From NCBI GenBank assembly GCA_018136815.1, contig CM030932.1, forward strand, positions 7,331,628 through 7,395,627: DNA of 64,000 nt. Direction: 5' to 3'. Made by a program: the position numbers and the translations under genes. Position 1 is the stretch's first letter. Each line of letters opens with the position of its first letter. This stretch comes from Isochrysis galbana. Lineage: Eukaryota > Haptophyta > Isochrysidales > Isochrysidaceae. Shown piece by piece: positions 1 to 11,574 of the stretch. The notes below the pieces were generated by a model. The model did not search any database and was not told the DNA's origin. It worked only from the letters and a program-made list of their open reading frames with translations.

Positions 1-1210
1 ATGACCAGCAGTCCAATTTTGGTTCGCGTGATGCCACCCTGTGAAGATGGAACGCCACCCTGTGAAGAGTGAACGGGACACCAGGAGGCCTCGGCGCTTT
101 CGGTTCCTCGAGCGGTGGAGATGGCACCAGATTGCATCTGGAACAAGGGAGTGACCAGCCGTGCCAGCAGGGACGAAGTAGAATTCCCAGTCGTCGTAAT
201 AGAATAACGGAAGGTGTTTGGGTAAAAGTTTCCGTTCACCTGGGGCGACTGTGATTCGTTGCTGCACCGTTCGGCCGCCCCCCCGCGCGGGGGGGGGAGA
301 GGCCAGCAGCTCGTCCGTCCGCGAGCGCCCAGCGGAGGGCTTCCCCCACGGGGCCCCCCCCTCTCGCGAGGTGGGGCGAGCGGAGGGAGGCCTCATCAGC
401 TTTCCCCCCGCGCGGAGAACGGCGGGCGGAGTCGTCCCCGGAGCCCTTTTCTCGAGGGGAATATTTCCCCCCGCGCGGGGAACGCTCGGCGGTCCTTCTT
501 CCTGGTGCGTGGGCGGGCCTCTTGGCGGTCTCCCCGCGCCGGGGGGAAACTGCAGCGTCCTGACGGCGCCCCGCGGCGTTTTCCCCGCGCGGGGGACGAT
601 CTGCGATTCCTGGAAATCGCCCGCGGCGTGGGACAGAGAAGACAGGCGGGCAGTTTTCTGCCACGATACAAGCGGGGAAGACGGGCAGTTATGCGAGGGG
701 GAGATCGTATCTTGAACCGTCGAGATCGAATCTTCCCCATAGCAATGGCAGTCTTCCTGCTCGTGTTGAGCGAGTTGTGGAGACCATGCCGGCCCGGGAT
801 GACCTTTCCGCGTGATGGCGTCCGGGGGGATTCGACGAGGATCGTCCTGCCCGGCGCCGTGGTGCAGAGCGGACGGCCGTTGCCTTCGCCGCACGACCCC
901 CACAGCCGTAGAAGTAAGAGCTGAGGGGTGCTTGGAGTGATTCGATGTGGTAAAGTGTCCTTCCCACCCTTGAACTGGTGAATGCTTGCGGATCTGGTAT
1001 CGGCCACCACTGAAGAATTTGTGTAGACTGACCATATTGTCCAGGTCCCACCAGTTGTGGGAACGTGTGGCCCGCTCGGCAGCCACAAATTCGAAGGAAA
1101 GATTTTCATCGAATGCGTCGAGTCCATTCGATGATGTGTTGCACCCTTGAGCGTCGACGCGCGCGCTGGTGTCATGGAGATTGCGGTGACCTCTCGGCGG
1201 GGGTACCACG
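1..1210. other. GC-rich non-coding stretch with palindromic blocks
   Basis: No convincing gene. A 21-bp direct repeat around CCACCCTGTGAAGA occurs twice at about 35-78. From 275 to 600 there are five or six short palindromic GC blocks of the type CCCCGCGCGGGG. Similar CCGCGGGGG blocks lie at 62440-62510, just downstream of the chromovirus pol at the right edge, so this may be the untranslated or LTR part of a related element. The open frames here overlap on both strands, are Arg/Pro/Gly-rich and carry no motif I recognise. Confidence 0.4.
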
Positions 1211-1622
1211 TTAGAACTTATAGCGTCGTATGACATCTTGTTAGCTAGCATGCCTAGCCACATACACCGGACGAGCCATGCGCCAACCGCGCACACCCCC
1301 ATCGCGGGGTAGGGGCTCCGTTGCCGTCGAAGGGCTACGGTCCCGCAGCACTAAGGTTATACTAACACAACAATAAAACTCTGACGGGTTCCTTCTTTGC
1401 TCTCTCTGTTCACCCACCGTGGCTTTCGCTCCCGTGTTTATTACGTGTTGCCCTTGTTTATGTTAGAAAGTGGTGTGGCGTGTCTTCGTACGCACCCAGC
1501 AGCCGTCGCAGCGCTCTGCGATCGAAGCCATGCCGTGACCCCTCGTACCCTTGAGCCCCTACTGCCTTGTGTGTGGTCTCTCGCTAGTAATCACCCACTA
1601 GAGAGTGACTCAATCTGTTCCT
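1211..1622 (+). repeat. Leader/LTR-like remnant upstream of gag fragment
   Basis: Two parts recur elsewhere. About 45 bp at 1209-1250 is nearly repeated at 11998-12045, and about 130 bp at 1256-1385 is nearly repeated at 48090-48225. The second block ends in ACTAAGGTTATACT followed by AATAAAACT or a similar A-rich string. It directly precedes a gag-like reading frame, so I infer it is the LTR or leader of an old gypsy insertion. Exact LTR ends were not found. Confidence 0.45.
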
Positions 1623-2453
1623 ATGGACCCATCACCGCCCTCTGCACTGCCAAATTCGCCCTCGCCGCCGCGCGCGGACCCCGTCACCACTGCACCCGTG
1701 CCCAAGCCTTCCCAAGTAGCTTCACCCGCTACCCAAGTCGATAGGCCGCCTACGGACGCGTGGGTTGCCAAGGATGGAGTCTCAGGAGCCTTACCCGGAT
1801 CCTGGGAACAGTCCATCTCCACAAGTACAAACTTCAAACCCGCGCCTTCGGCCGGAATCAAGGAAAAAGTCTGCAAAAATTCTGCCGGGGATGACCTTGA
1901 AAGCCTTCTGTCTTCTCCGAACGACGACTCGCGAACCCTTGGGGCTGGCGAGACGAGACTTGCACCATCAAAACCGCCTCAAAGTGCTCTACAAAATGCT
2001 TCCCAGGAGCGTCCTGAGACTCTCGACCGCTCGGCCGTCGTTGATTCAAACGTAGAGGCCACTCCTGTGGACGCTAGCCTTCAAGTGCCCGAGGACCCCG
2101 AATTGACCACAGCTATGTTGGGGCAATCTGAGCTGTGGGAGGAAGACCCTCTGCCTAGCATCCGGTCCAGCCCAACCCCAAGTGCCGCAAGCGAGCCAAA
2201 ATTGCCGGCTGAGGCCGCGTTTTTCGCTCTCCGGAGCCCCGCCTACAGAGACTACGCTATAGCCCCTGTTCCACTCCAGGCACCCGTCACGTCATGGTCC
2301 GAGAACACCATCAAGATCGGTCGAGGCGAGGCTGGAGCTACTAGGGCGGAGGTCAAGGAGCTCCATGAAATGGTGCATGAACTCCATTCATCTCTTCTCA
2401 AGGCCCAGGAGCGTGAGCTAGCCCTCCGGGACGAGCTCTCCCAAGCTTTTTAG
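1623..2453 (+). pseudogene. Diverged gypsy gag N-terminal fragment
   Basis: The open frame starts at ATG 1623 (MDPSPPSALP) and ends at TAG 2451-2453, giving about 276 residues. It is Pro/Ser-rich, then carries RSPAYRDYA followed by a coiled-coil-like stretch with ELHSSLLKAQERELALRDEL. The Gag of the young chromovirus has the same arrangement: RSPAYRDYA at about 25548, then RLHSSLAAAEAREGLLRDQV. The two are therefore homologous. The rest of gag and all of pol are missing, so this is a truncated, older member of the same gypsy group. A domesticated gene cannot be excluded but nothing supports it. Confidence 0.65.
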
Positions 2454-3240
2454 TAGGCCGGTCACTCACGCTTTTTAACAACTATTTTCCATCCCTCCTG
2501 GGTGTCCAAGGATTCCCCAGGGACCCCCCTTACCTGCCCCCCTCCCCCCCCCCCCCCCGCGAACCCCCTCTACCCCACGAAAATCCATGGCGTCGGTGAG
2601 TGACTCCCCCGCCTTGTCCGGCCCATGGAGGTCTATTTTGGGAGAATGGGAGGATTGCGCGCGTGAGGGAATCAAAGCAGTGAATGTCGGGCGAATCCCC
2701 ATAAGAAACGCGGAGGTTCCGCGTCGGCCGATCGCCGGCTGTCGGCCTCGCAATGGCTGCCAGCTGGTGAGGAGCCCAAGCTCAAGCGCCTCGCGAGGGA
2801 TGTGGGAGGTCCCTGGTGGGTCGCACGCTCGATCTCGAGGGTCGCACAGTCCGGTAGTGACATATCCCCGCCCATCGCGCCGCAGGCATACGATAATTCG
2901 ACACGGCCCGACCTCCATGAGGCCGGCCCCTGGCCATGGATCTGCAGAGCTTCGGATACGCTAAATGGAATGGTAGCGGACCGCTGTGGATATAGCGATG
3001 CTCTCCGTGCCGGTATTGGCGGGTGTGGGGTGAGGTGTGTGCGCGTGTGCGCTGAAGCTGGTATCCCTATCCCGGGCTCCACTCAGCTTTAAATTATAAC
3101 TACTAACTAGCCTCCACTAGGGGTCCGGGGGTTTCGCAGGAGGCCCACTGCCTGCCACCGCAACGTTCCCCCTCTCGGGAACCCGACCCCCCCCCCCCCG
3201 GCGCGGAAGAAAAAGGCGTCGGTGAGTTTATCCGCAGGAC
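2454..3240. other. Intergenic, poly-C tracts
   Basis: Contains a C-run near 2545-2560 and another near 3188-3200. Each is followed within about 50 bp by GGCGTCGGTGAGT (2588 and 3214), which suggests a degraded duplication. No gene seen. Confidence 0.4.
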
Positions 3241-3242
3241 AA

Positions 3243-4456
3243 TTAACTATAATTAGCGGCAATACTTTTATAAGTAGGAGGCCAATGGGGGCCTCGCGCA
3301 CCCCTCTCTCCATCGCAGGCACCCCCTGAGTGGGCCTGCACAACCAACCTCAGCCCCTGCCTGCTGAGCTGACACCAATCTGGCCCAGACCTTCGCCGAG
3401 CGCGCGCCGCGCGCCGCACGCACTCGCCTGCACTGGCCCTCGCTCGTACGGACCCCCCCACCACCGCCACCGAGCCACAGACCACCGAGGCCGCCAAGAG
3501 GGCACCCAAGGACAGCGAGGCGAGCGAGGGAGAGGCAGGAGAGGCCAGGGGCACTGCCCCAGCCTCCACTGCCCCCTGAGCTGCCATGGCTGGCCCTCTG
3601 GGGGGCCCCCCAGAAGGGGGCCATGGCGCGCGCCATGCAGCACACGCCCGTAGGAGAACGAAGAGAACGACGGGAAAAGAACGACAAAAAAACGACACGA
3701 TCCGGCTCGAGAATAGGTAAGACAACCGCCCGTTTACGGTATATCAACGGGAGGACATTCCGCGCGGCGCCAGGCGGGTGGGGGGCGGGTTGGGACAGGC
3801 CTTTCATTTCTATCTCTGCAGACAAACGTAAACGCGAGCGTCGCTTACCTTATTTTGTCTCTTCGTTTTGTGGACCCCGCCTCTTGGGTCGTTCTTCGTC
3901 TGGCGCCGCGCTTTCGCCGTGCCCGCCTGTCACATCGGGTGTCGACCTGTGAACATATCGTAAACGGGCGTGAGTATTACCTTTCCTCGGACCAGATCGT
4001 GTCTTTTTTTTGTCGTTCTTTCCTCGTCGTTCTCTTCGTTCTCTTCCGGCGTGCGATGCCCGCGCGCGCCATGGCCCCCCTCTGGAGGGACCCTCAGGTC
4101 TCCCAGAGAGCCAGCTGGGCCAGCTCAGGGGGCAGTGGAGGCTGGGGCTGGGCCCCTGGCCTCCCCTGCCTCTCCCTCGCTGGCCTCGCTGGCTCTGGGT
4201 GCCTTCCTGGCGGCTCGGATGCTCTGTGACTCAGTGGAGAAGGGGTGGGTCAGTGCGATGGGGAACATGTGCAGGCGAATGCGTGCGGCGCGCGGCGCGC
4301 GCTTGGCGGTAGTCTGGGCAGGAATGATGTCAGCTCAGCCCCTGCCAGCAGGCAGGGGCTGAGGATGATTGTGCAGGCCCACCCAGAGGGTGTCTGCGAT
4401 GGAGGAGGGGGGGAACCCGGCCCCCATGACCCTATCAGTTTTACTGATAGTTTTTC
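3243..4456. repeat. Large inverted repeat of two hairpin-capped copies
   Basis: About 490 bp on the plus strand from about 3268 is repeated in reverse complement from about 4450 back to 3955, leaving a spacer of about 200 bp. Matching landmarks include the segments around GCTCAGGGGGCAGTGGAGGC, CGTGCGGCGCGCGGCGCGCG and GTCGTTCTCTTCG. Each outer end carries a small hairpin (TACTT-ttat-AAGTA at 3263-3276; CTATCAGT-ttt-ACTGATAG at 4432-4450) followed, reading inward, by an ATG (3285 on +, 4427 on -). These ends resemble the 5' ends of the non-LTR family at 55.2 kb. The pair could be a fold-back element or two insertions in opposite orientation. Confidence 0.7.
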
Positions 4457-5260
4457 GTGTTCTGGGGTATAGGCGATGGCGTGAGTCGGTACCGTGAGTG
4501 CGTGGTCCTTTATAGCTAGCGGTAGTAGCCTGAAACTTCAGATGTTTTTTTTTGTCACGTGATGTCTACCTTCCTTCTCAACCAGCTAGATACCGACCGT
4601 GACGAACTAGCGTGCATGCAAATGCTGCTTGCTGGGTACAAAGTACAAAGGGTTGTGTCACGGAACTAGGCCGATGTGTCTGTGCTCAGGTGTCTGGAGG
4701 AAGGGGCGACTGTAGTGAAATGGTGTTTTGTGTCCGCTTAGCGTTTTCGTACATAACGTTAAGCATGTACTAACATTCTAACATAACAGTCTGAGTGAAA
4801 ACAAAACTATCACATGGCCCTCTTTTGACGGAACGCGACTTGCGGTGGCGAAAGCGGAGGGCGTTTGAGAAACAGTGGAAAACACTGTTTTTGGCCTCCG
4901 AATAAAAACACTGTTTCTGTCTTTCACATCTACGATCACCGCATCACCGCCCTAGTTCTACAATACATTCTACATCAATAAATTACTCGAGAATTTATGG
5001 GAGTGAGCGCTTTTTCCCGCCTAAATCCACCGCCCCTCCCCTGACGGTATCTCCATCTCCAGTCTGCCCGCCCTGCTCTCCGCTCTCCTCTCCTCTCCCT
5101 CCCTCTTTTTCACTCTCACGGCCCTCTTTCTTCTGTTTATCTCCCTCCTTTCTCTCCACCCCTCGGTGCATCCGATTCTCTCCTCTTCACCAAATCCTCT
5201 CCTTTCCCTCTCCCTCCTTCCTGCCTCACTGCCCGCCCTCCGGCGCCCTCTCTTCACCGC
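4457..5260. other. Intergenic with a dispersed repeat; AT-rich then CT-rich
   Basis: At 4791-4851 there is a block containing CTGAGTGAAAACAAAA and TTTTGACGGAACGCGACTT that recurs at 16117-16170. From about 5030 to 5250 the plus strand is strongly CT-rich and leads into the GTPase start codon at 5261. It is probably its 5' leader and promoter-proximal region, though no TATA box or other motif can be assigned. Confidence 0.45.
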
Positions 5261-7202
5261 ATGTCGCTCTCTGGCTGGCGCCGCTCGCCTCCGCGGTCCG
5301 GGAAGCCGTCTGCGGGCTCACCTGCCGAGCCTAGCCGGAGCGCCGAGCCGCCTCTCTCGCCCAATGAGCGCATCCTCAGAGATATCCATACGCTGTACGG
5401 CGAGGCGTCCCCTGACGAGCCGCGCCTCGCGCCTGCCCAACTCCGCCCACGCGCAGAGGGCATCATGCCAATCTGTGCCAAGCTGGGGATCGACTGCATC
5501 GCGCCCAGGCGGAAGATCAACGTGATGATTGTGGGTGCGTGCGCTTGCACGCACGCACGCCCCGCACGCATGCATACTAGCTGAGCTGGGGACGTGGGTC
5601 ATGTAGGAAACCACTCGGCGGGCAAATCGAGCTACATCAACTGGTACGTGGGAGAGCACGTTCAGACAACGGCGGTCGCGATCGAGACGTCGGGATTCAC
5701 CTTTTGCACCTCGGGCAAGAAGCGTGACACACTCAAGGGCCAGGCCACTCTCCAGCTCTTCGAACACCTGCGGCATGAACTCAAGCCATACACACCGGGG
5801 ATCTACCATGGTCTTCAAACTGAGGTATCTACGTCCAAGGAGCGCAACTTCAACCTCGTCACCTTCATCGACACACCCGGACTCGTCGACGGTTCCTTTC
5901 ACTATCCATTCCCTGTTGAGGATATCATCGTCTCAATGGCAAAGCATACCGACCTCATCTATATTTTCTTCGACCCAATCGGCCAGGCATTGTGCGATCG
6001 CACCATGAACGTCATCGAACGGCTGAACGAACGCCACGCGACGCGCATGCGCTACTTTCTATCCAAGGCGGACACGGTGAGCCGCTGCCGCGAGCTTGCG
6101 CACGGCGGTGCACGAGCCGAGGTCGATGGCTGGGTGCCGGAGGCGGGAGCAACGCTTGGCTGCTGTTCGGGCTGACAGCCGAGGTGTGTGTGACGGGGCG
6201 CGCAGCTGTGCCCACCCTACGCCTGGCTGCCTCACGTGGCCGCTGGGCTGCCCTCCTCAGGTGCCCCTTGAACGTGACCGGCAAAAAGTGGTGGTGCAGA
6301 TCACGCAGAACCTCTCGTCGCGCATCCGCAACAAGCACGCCTTCGAGCTCCCGTGCCTGTACATCCCTGACCAGTCCGCTCCACCCTCTAAGGTGCGCGC
6401 TCAGGCCAAACCGCTTCCCTCCCAATCCTTGCGGGTACCAGATTGGGCCGGCTGCCCCTCGCGAATCCTGCGCACTCCTACTCACGCGGGCCGAACGCCT
6501 CTCCTCGCCACTCTCCTACCATAGATCGACAACGCGATCGACCGCACCTGCGACGAGATTGAGTCGACCATCAACCAGAACGTGCAAAACTCGCTCGACA
6601 AGCTCGAGGAGGACTGTAAGGCTGTCGCTATCAAGATAACCACACTGCTCGCTGAGGACGACGATGCGCGCGTCCACAATTGGAGGGCGGCCTCGTATGG
6701 CTATGGGCTCCTTGTCCTCTCGCTGCAGCCGCTGGTGCTCGCCCTCTTTTATACCATGCACCGGCTGCGGCTGCCCATAATGGAGAGGGCGAGGACGATG
6801 GCGCCACAGCTCTATGCGCTTGCCATCTCGCTGGGCGAGGCGCTTGTCGAACCACCTTCGCCGTTGGCCGTTGCCGCCGGTGCCGGGAGCACGCCCGCTC
6901 CGGGCGACGAGGCCGACCCTATGGATGTGACGGTTGGTGCGGCGGCGACGGCCTTTGCCGCGCAGACCGCCGCCATTCCGGAAGCGGCTCTCTCCATGCC
7001 TCAATTCTTGGCGGCTGCGGCGGCCGTGTTCCTCCTCTTACAATTCGCCTCGCGCTACGCTCGCCAGTACAAGCCACAATTCTCTAGCCGCGAGGCTTCC
7101 AATCTGCGCATGACACGGGAATATGTCACTGGAGAGATGCTCGAGCGTAAGCGCAAGCTGTATAAGCTCTACCTTGAACAGTGCAGCTCAGGTGTAAGCT
7201 GA
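5261..7202 (+). CDS. Dynamin/EHD-like membrane GTPase
   Basis: Four exons fit: 5261-5534, 5607-6076, 6261-6392 and 6525-7202, with GT-AG introns of 72, 184 and 132 bp. The total is 1554 nt, or 517 residues. The first junction completes the P-loop GNHSAGKSS (residues 92-100). The G3 motif DTPGLVDG starts near residue 180 and the G4-like SKAD lies at 244-247. The order and spacing are those of dynamin-superfamily large GTPases, closest in style to EHD/sarcalumenin-type G domains. A helical stretch follows, then two hydrophobic segments near 350-371 and 451-468, and a basic C-terminus, so it is probably anchored in a membrane by a hairpin and acts in membrane remodelling. No PH, EH or GED domain is evident. 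The G domain is well supported. The cellular membrane it acts on and its start codon are inferred. Confidence 0.85.
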
Positions 7203-8049
7203 GGACAACCAAAGCATGTTGCCTACACAACCTTGGCTTCGGTGAGAGCCCACAGGGCGCATGGCCTCGCTCCTCAGCCGCGCATGCGTGGCCGTCTCTC
7301 TCGTGATCGTGCGCAGCGGGTGAGAGGGCGGATTCGTGGTCTTCGCACGTAGGGCGGCAGGCTCATTCCGTGTTGCGTGGCGCCTCCACATCTCGACTGC
7401 GGTGCCACATGTGCGCGCCATGTGCCCCAATGAAGCCATGTTAGGTTGCCACATGCGTCTTCCTCGTGTGGCACACACGTATGTGTGCGGTGCACATCAT
7501 AGGATAGGCCCATCTTTCCTGCGTTATTTCTGCGTCGCAAAGAGGGCAAAGGAGCCGGTGTCATATCGGGTGTGCCGATATGCGAAATGTCCAGCCATGT
7601 CCCCATTGAGCTTAGGTACTAGTAAGTGGTTATATGGGGTTATCGCCCTGGCACTATCGCAGTGACCAGGGCGGCCGAAAGGAGAGAGAGCAACGCCATC
7701 GACCATCGATCGTGCTCTCCTCGCAACCGAACCGGATAAATTCCTTCTTACATTCTCCTGCACACCACGCTACTACTACTACTACTATCAAGCACACATT
7801 CACAGTAGATACCTAGAATACTAATGTGAACAGGTTTGGCGCAGATCGAGGGGGAGGAAGAGGAGAGATAGAGGATAGAGGGAACAGGAACAGAAGAAAG
7901 CGAGAAAAAGGCTCGTCGCCTCTCCTCACATGAAGGGAAAAAACGATCTGAAGATTCAGGGCTACACACCTATCGCTAGACATCAGGATATTCTACTACT
8001 ACTACGCACGCCTGCGCCTGCCATCGCCCTTCTCTCCCGTCCATCAGGC
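7203..8049. other. Intergenic
   Basis: Includes a short TAC microsatellite at about 7770-7786 and a GA-rich stretch at 7845-7905. No gene or RNA recognised. Confidence 0.4.
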
Positions 8050-8400
8050 CGGAGGGGTTGGTCAGAGCGATGGGCGATGGGCCGGCCACGACAGGGCAGT
8101 GTGCCTGCGGGCGAAGCAGGCGGGCCTGTGAGGAGAGGAACGAGTCAGCAGGGCAGTGTGCTCCTAACTAGCCATCAGGCATGCCAGAAGGTGCGTGCGG
8201 GACTTCTATAATAGTAGTATGCATCTATGCGGGGGTATAATTTCTCCCATGTTTGGGTGGTGCATCGGGACTTTTGATGGCCCGCACCTTGAAGGGTGGG
8301 TGGTTCCTCCCCCCGGAGCATGGGAGGAGTGGAGAGAGAGGGGGCTCGTGCCCCCCCATGCCCCCGCATGGGCGACGCGGGGTCAGGTGCTGGGTATGGC
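8050..8400 (+). repeat. Dispersed GC-rich repeat also found at 60 kb
   Basis: Landmarks are CAGCAGGGCAGTGTG, CATCAGGCATGCCAG, GGTGGTTCCTCCCC and GGGGGCTCGTGCCCCCCC. The same ordered landmarks occur in reverse at about 60155-60330 and forward in part at about 60605-60760. It is non-coding and probably a short interspersed or truncated retroelement family. Element ends are not defined. Confidence 0.6.
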
Positions 8401-8719
8401 ACACACAGGCCAAGGCCGGGCGGGGGGCTCGCGCTGCGCGCGCGCTGCTCGCACCTGGCTTCTGGCGCTCGTCTGCGCGCTGCGAAGGGGGGGGAGTGCG
8501 AGAATGACCTGGAGGCGAGCGCGGCGAGCGTGAAGGGGCACATCGCGGCAGGCAGCGTGGGGGGGGCTTACCTTTGGTGTTGGCCGCGTGAGTACACCCC
8601 TGTGGCAAGCTGGGCTGCCACAGAGGAGTGGGGGAAGGGGGGGGGGAGGGGAGCGGCGCGCGGCGGGCCTCCGCAGCCGCTGCAGCGGGTAAGTCCCCGG
8701 CACCCGGGGAGGAGATAGC

Positions 8720-9191
8720 CGCTGGAGCGAGCCCTTATTGTCACTTTTTGGTACCAGATCTCCCACTGTGCTCCCGGGAGATTTCCATCAATCTGAAAGA
8801 CTTCAGCGTATCATACCGCTGGCGAGATACCGACTTTCGAGGGGCTTGCTATGGGCACTCGAGCTCCTCAAGCGCCTTGAGGAAGACATTCCTCGATTGG
8901 CGGGGCGGAGTTTTCATATTCAACTCGCCAGCGGTCCGGCCTCTTCAGCAGAGGGGGGGAAATGCTGCGCGGCGTACAATACAACAACGCCAACTAGCCC
9001 CACCCGAGCGCACGCTCCACGACACCATCAACCCTGACGCTTTGGGTGCTTGCACCCGCTTCCCCATGGGCAAATGCCCAATGAATGTCAAGGGGAAGCG
9101 GTGCAACCGCTCCCATAATTGCGAGAAAGCGTGGGCGGACGGAGTATGCCTAGTCCCATGCTCGTTCCCTCATACGGACGGCATCCCGTAG
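8720..9191 (+). pseudogene. Degraded non-LTR retroelement ORF1/zinc-finger fragment
   Basis: The frame ending at 9191 has a Cys/His pattern, CTRFPMGKCPMNVKGKRC followed by NRSH and a second Cys-Cys-His group. This parallels the CCCH module of the non-LTR element at 53.7 kb (CARFTQGLCLRNKRGVRC then NLSH). An adjoining frame at 8770-8930 has FHQ...LLWALELLKRLEE...FHIQLA. That weakly resembles ORF1 of that element (FHQ...VELLLELEG...WHIAVN). The two pieces are in different frames, so this is a broken relic. Confidence 0.55.
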
Positions 9192-9217
9192 CTAAGCGCC
9201 CCAAGGGTGTGCCTTGA

Positions 9218-11572
9218 CTATTCCGCTTCCATCTCGCGCTCAATCTGCTCGAGGCTCTTTCCACGTGTCTCTGGTACGTGGATTAGCGTGAAGATGAAGC
9301 CAAGCACCAAGACCACAACGTGCGGGACAAAGGCATGCGGGCCGAGCGCGTTGGCCTACGTGCGCACAAACAGGGCTCTTGGAGGCCATGCGCAATGGCT
9401 GAGCTGGCTGTGCTTTTTGCCTCCCGAGATGTGCAACGCGGAGGAGGGGCCGAGGTGCGGTGGCTACGAGCGCGACGCAAACTCACCTGTAGCAGGAAGA
9501 CGAACGTCGTAATGAACTGGGTGATCCACAATACAGAGAAGGCCAGTCCCGAACCGGCAGCACGTTGCGTCGCCGGGAATAGTTCCGACGGCAGTAGACA
9601 CGCCACGGGGCCGAGCCCGATGCCAAAAGCTCCGACGAAGCCGACAATAGCGGCAACACAGGTGGCGGGAACCCACGCCTCGCCAGCATGGTCGAGGGTG
9701 ACGGTCAGCAAGGTCCCAGAAATAGCCATGCCACAAATGGAAAAGATGAGGAGGGCGCGACGCCCTGCCTGGTCCATGAGGATGACCGAGGCGATCGTGA
9801 CCAGCACGTTGCAGCCATTCATTGCGATAGCGATGGCAGTGGCTGTGTCGTCTGCGAGGACGGCGCGGGGGCCAAGTCGGTGCTGAGCAGCGACCGCAGG
9901 GAGGCGTCCAACCGCACGCACCTGACATGCCATTCTGAAGCAAGAAAGAGGTGGAGAAGTTGAAGGCGTTGTTGATACCTGAGGCTTGCTGGAGCACCAT
10001 CACGGTGAGCGTCACGAGCATCGCGCGCCTCACTGCGGGCGATGTGGCGATGGCGCTCCAAAGAGAAGGCGCCGGCTTGATAGTGCCCATCAGCACATCG
10101 TCAAGGCCGGGTAGATTGGAGCGCGACGAGGCGAAGGATGACATCGAGTTGGAGCGAGAGCAAGAGGCGGAGTGCGAGGTCGAGTTGGGGCGCATCTCGT
10201 TGGCGCGCTTTGCGGCTTCGAACATGCAGAAGAGCTCCTCCTGGACCTCGAGGTCGTCCGGGGGGCAGTCGCGCAGCTGCGCTTGCGGGGAGGGCGGCGA
10301 GCAAGTCGGGTTTTGCGCGCGCGGGTTGGGGTGGGGTGGGTTGGTGAGCGCTGCGAAAACGAGTGCGCCACGCAGCACCTGCACAAGCATCTCCTCCGCC
10401 ATCAAGTCGTTCCCCATGATAGCATACCAGCGTGGGCTCTCAAGTAGCATGGGTTGGAGGAGAAGCTGCATGAGCGCGGGCACCGCGGGCGCCGCGAGCA
10501 TCCACGGCCAGCCACCCATCGTGCCAAGCGATGAGGGCAGCCCAAGCAGCTGGGCGCCAAACATGCCGATGACCATCATCAGTTGATTCATCGTTCCGAG
10601 CATCCCGCGCAAATGCGCAGGGGACACCTCGCCAAGATAGAGAGGCACGACGACAGTGGCGCCACCGCAAGCGATACCCGAGACCAGCCGACCGGCGAGC
10701 AGCACGGCCACACGCTTCGGGCACACGTCCCAGCCCCCGACCATGGCGCACTCGGGTAGCGCGCTTGCTGCCTCCAGCAACGCGCCTGCAAAGGGGGGGG
10801 TCTCAGGCGGTGAAGTGTCGGCGCACACAGGACAATGTGGGTTCATAGTGGGTGAGAGCTGCTTGGGGGAATGACGCACACGCACCTACGAAGAAAATGA
10901 CCGAATTCCACAGCAGATATGTTTTGCGCCCCCAGCGGTCGGCGAGCTGCGATGAGGAGTTGCAGCCCAGGAGTGCACCCAGCCTACAAAACGCCGGATG
11001 GGCCACTTAGTACCGGGGACAGGCTGCGGCAGCCCTCCCCTCCGCGCACTTTTTCCTTTACGCCCCATCCCGCACGCGCACATGAAAATGGAGATAATGA
11101 AGGACCAAATGAGGTCGTTTGAGGGGAGCGGGACGGATACACCGTCTGGCGTGAGCGCCGAGGTTGGTATCCCCAACGCGGCGCGCATCGGCTTGGCCGG
11201 CGTGTTCATGTTGGCGTTGTTGTAGCCATACATGAGTGTAGAGAGGAGCGCGACGAGCGCAGATCCTCCGAGCGGTCTCGAGAGCCCTCCGCGTAGCACG
11301 ACGGGCGACTCGTGCTCCGGCATCTCAGAGAAGTTATCCGAGAGGTTGGCGAGCGAGACGACTGAGTTGTTGTGCACAACGCGCGAGGTGAGGCCGGGTA
11401 CTGCTACGTAGGCTAGGTCTGCGAGCGACGACGTGCGAGAGAATCCGCCCACGAGAGAATGAGAGGCAAGGTCGGCGTGGGACTGAGTCTTGCGCATGTC
11501 TTCATACCGTCGGTATTCGGATGACACAGACGCGAGGTTCATCTCGACCGGAGTCGAGTGGGTGCGGTTCAT
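9218..11572 (-). CDS. MFS sugar transporter (SLC2/sugar-porter family)
   Basis: Six exons on the minus strand fit: 11572-11076, 10983-10886, 10785-10379, 10276-9922, 9851-9487 and 9355-9218. All introns are GT-AG, and the sum is 1860 nt, or 619 residues. After a Ser-rich cytosolic N-terminus of about 110 residues come the sugar-porter hallmarks: LADRWGRK (residues 179-186), GRLVSGIACGG with VPLYLGEVSPAHLRG, LLESPRWY, a second-half MDQAGRR, and PETRGKS (602-608) near the C-terminus. Twelve membrane helices are expected for the family. A hydrophilic Ser-rich central loop follows LLESPRWY, as is usual. It should move hexose or a related polyol across the plasma, vacuolar or plastid membrane, and the substrate cannot be read from sequence. 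The start at MNRTHSTPVE was chosen because the upstream frame is a low-complexity CT tract. Confidence 0.88.
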
Positions 11573-11574
11573 CG

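Noticed and set aside
218..1175. Several overlapping open frames of 120-259 residues on both strands
   Set aside because: They share the same GC-rich palindromic DNA, are Arg/Pro/Gly-rich, have no motif, and stay open only because stop codons are rare at this composition.
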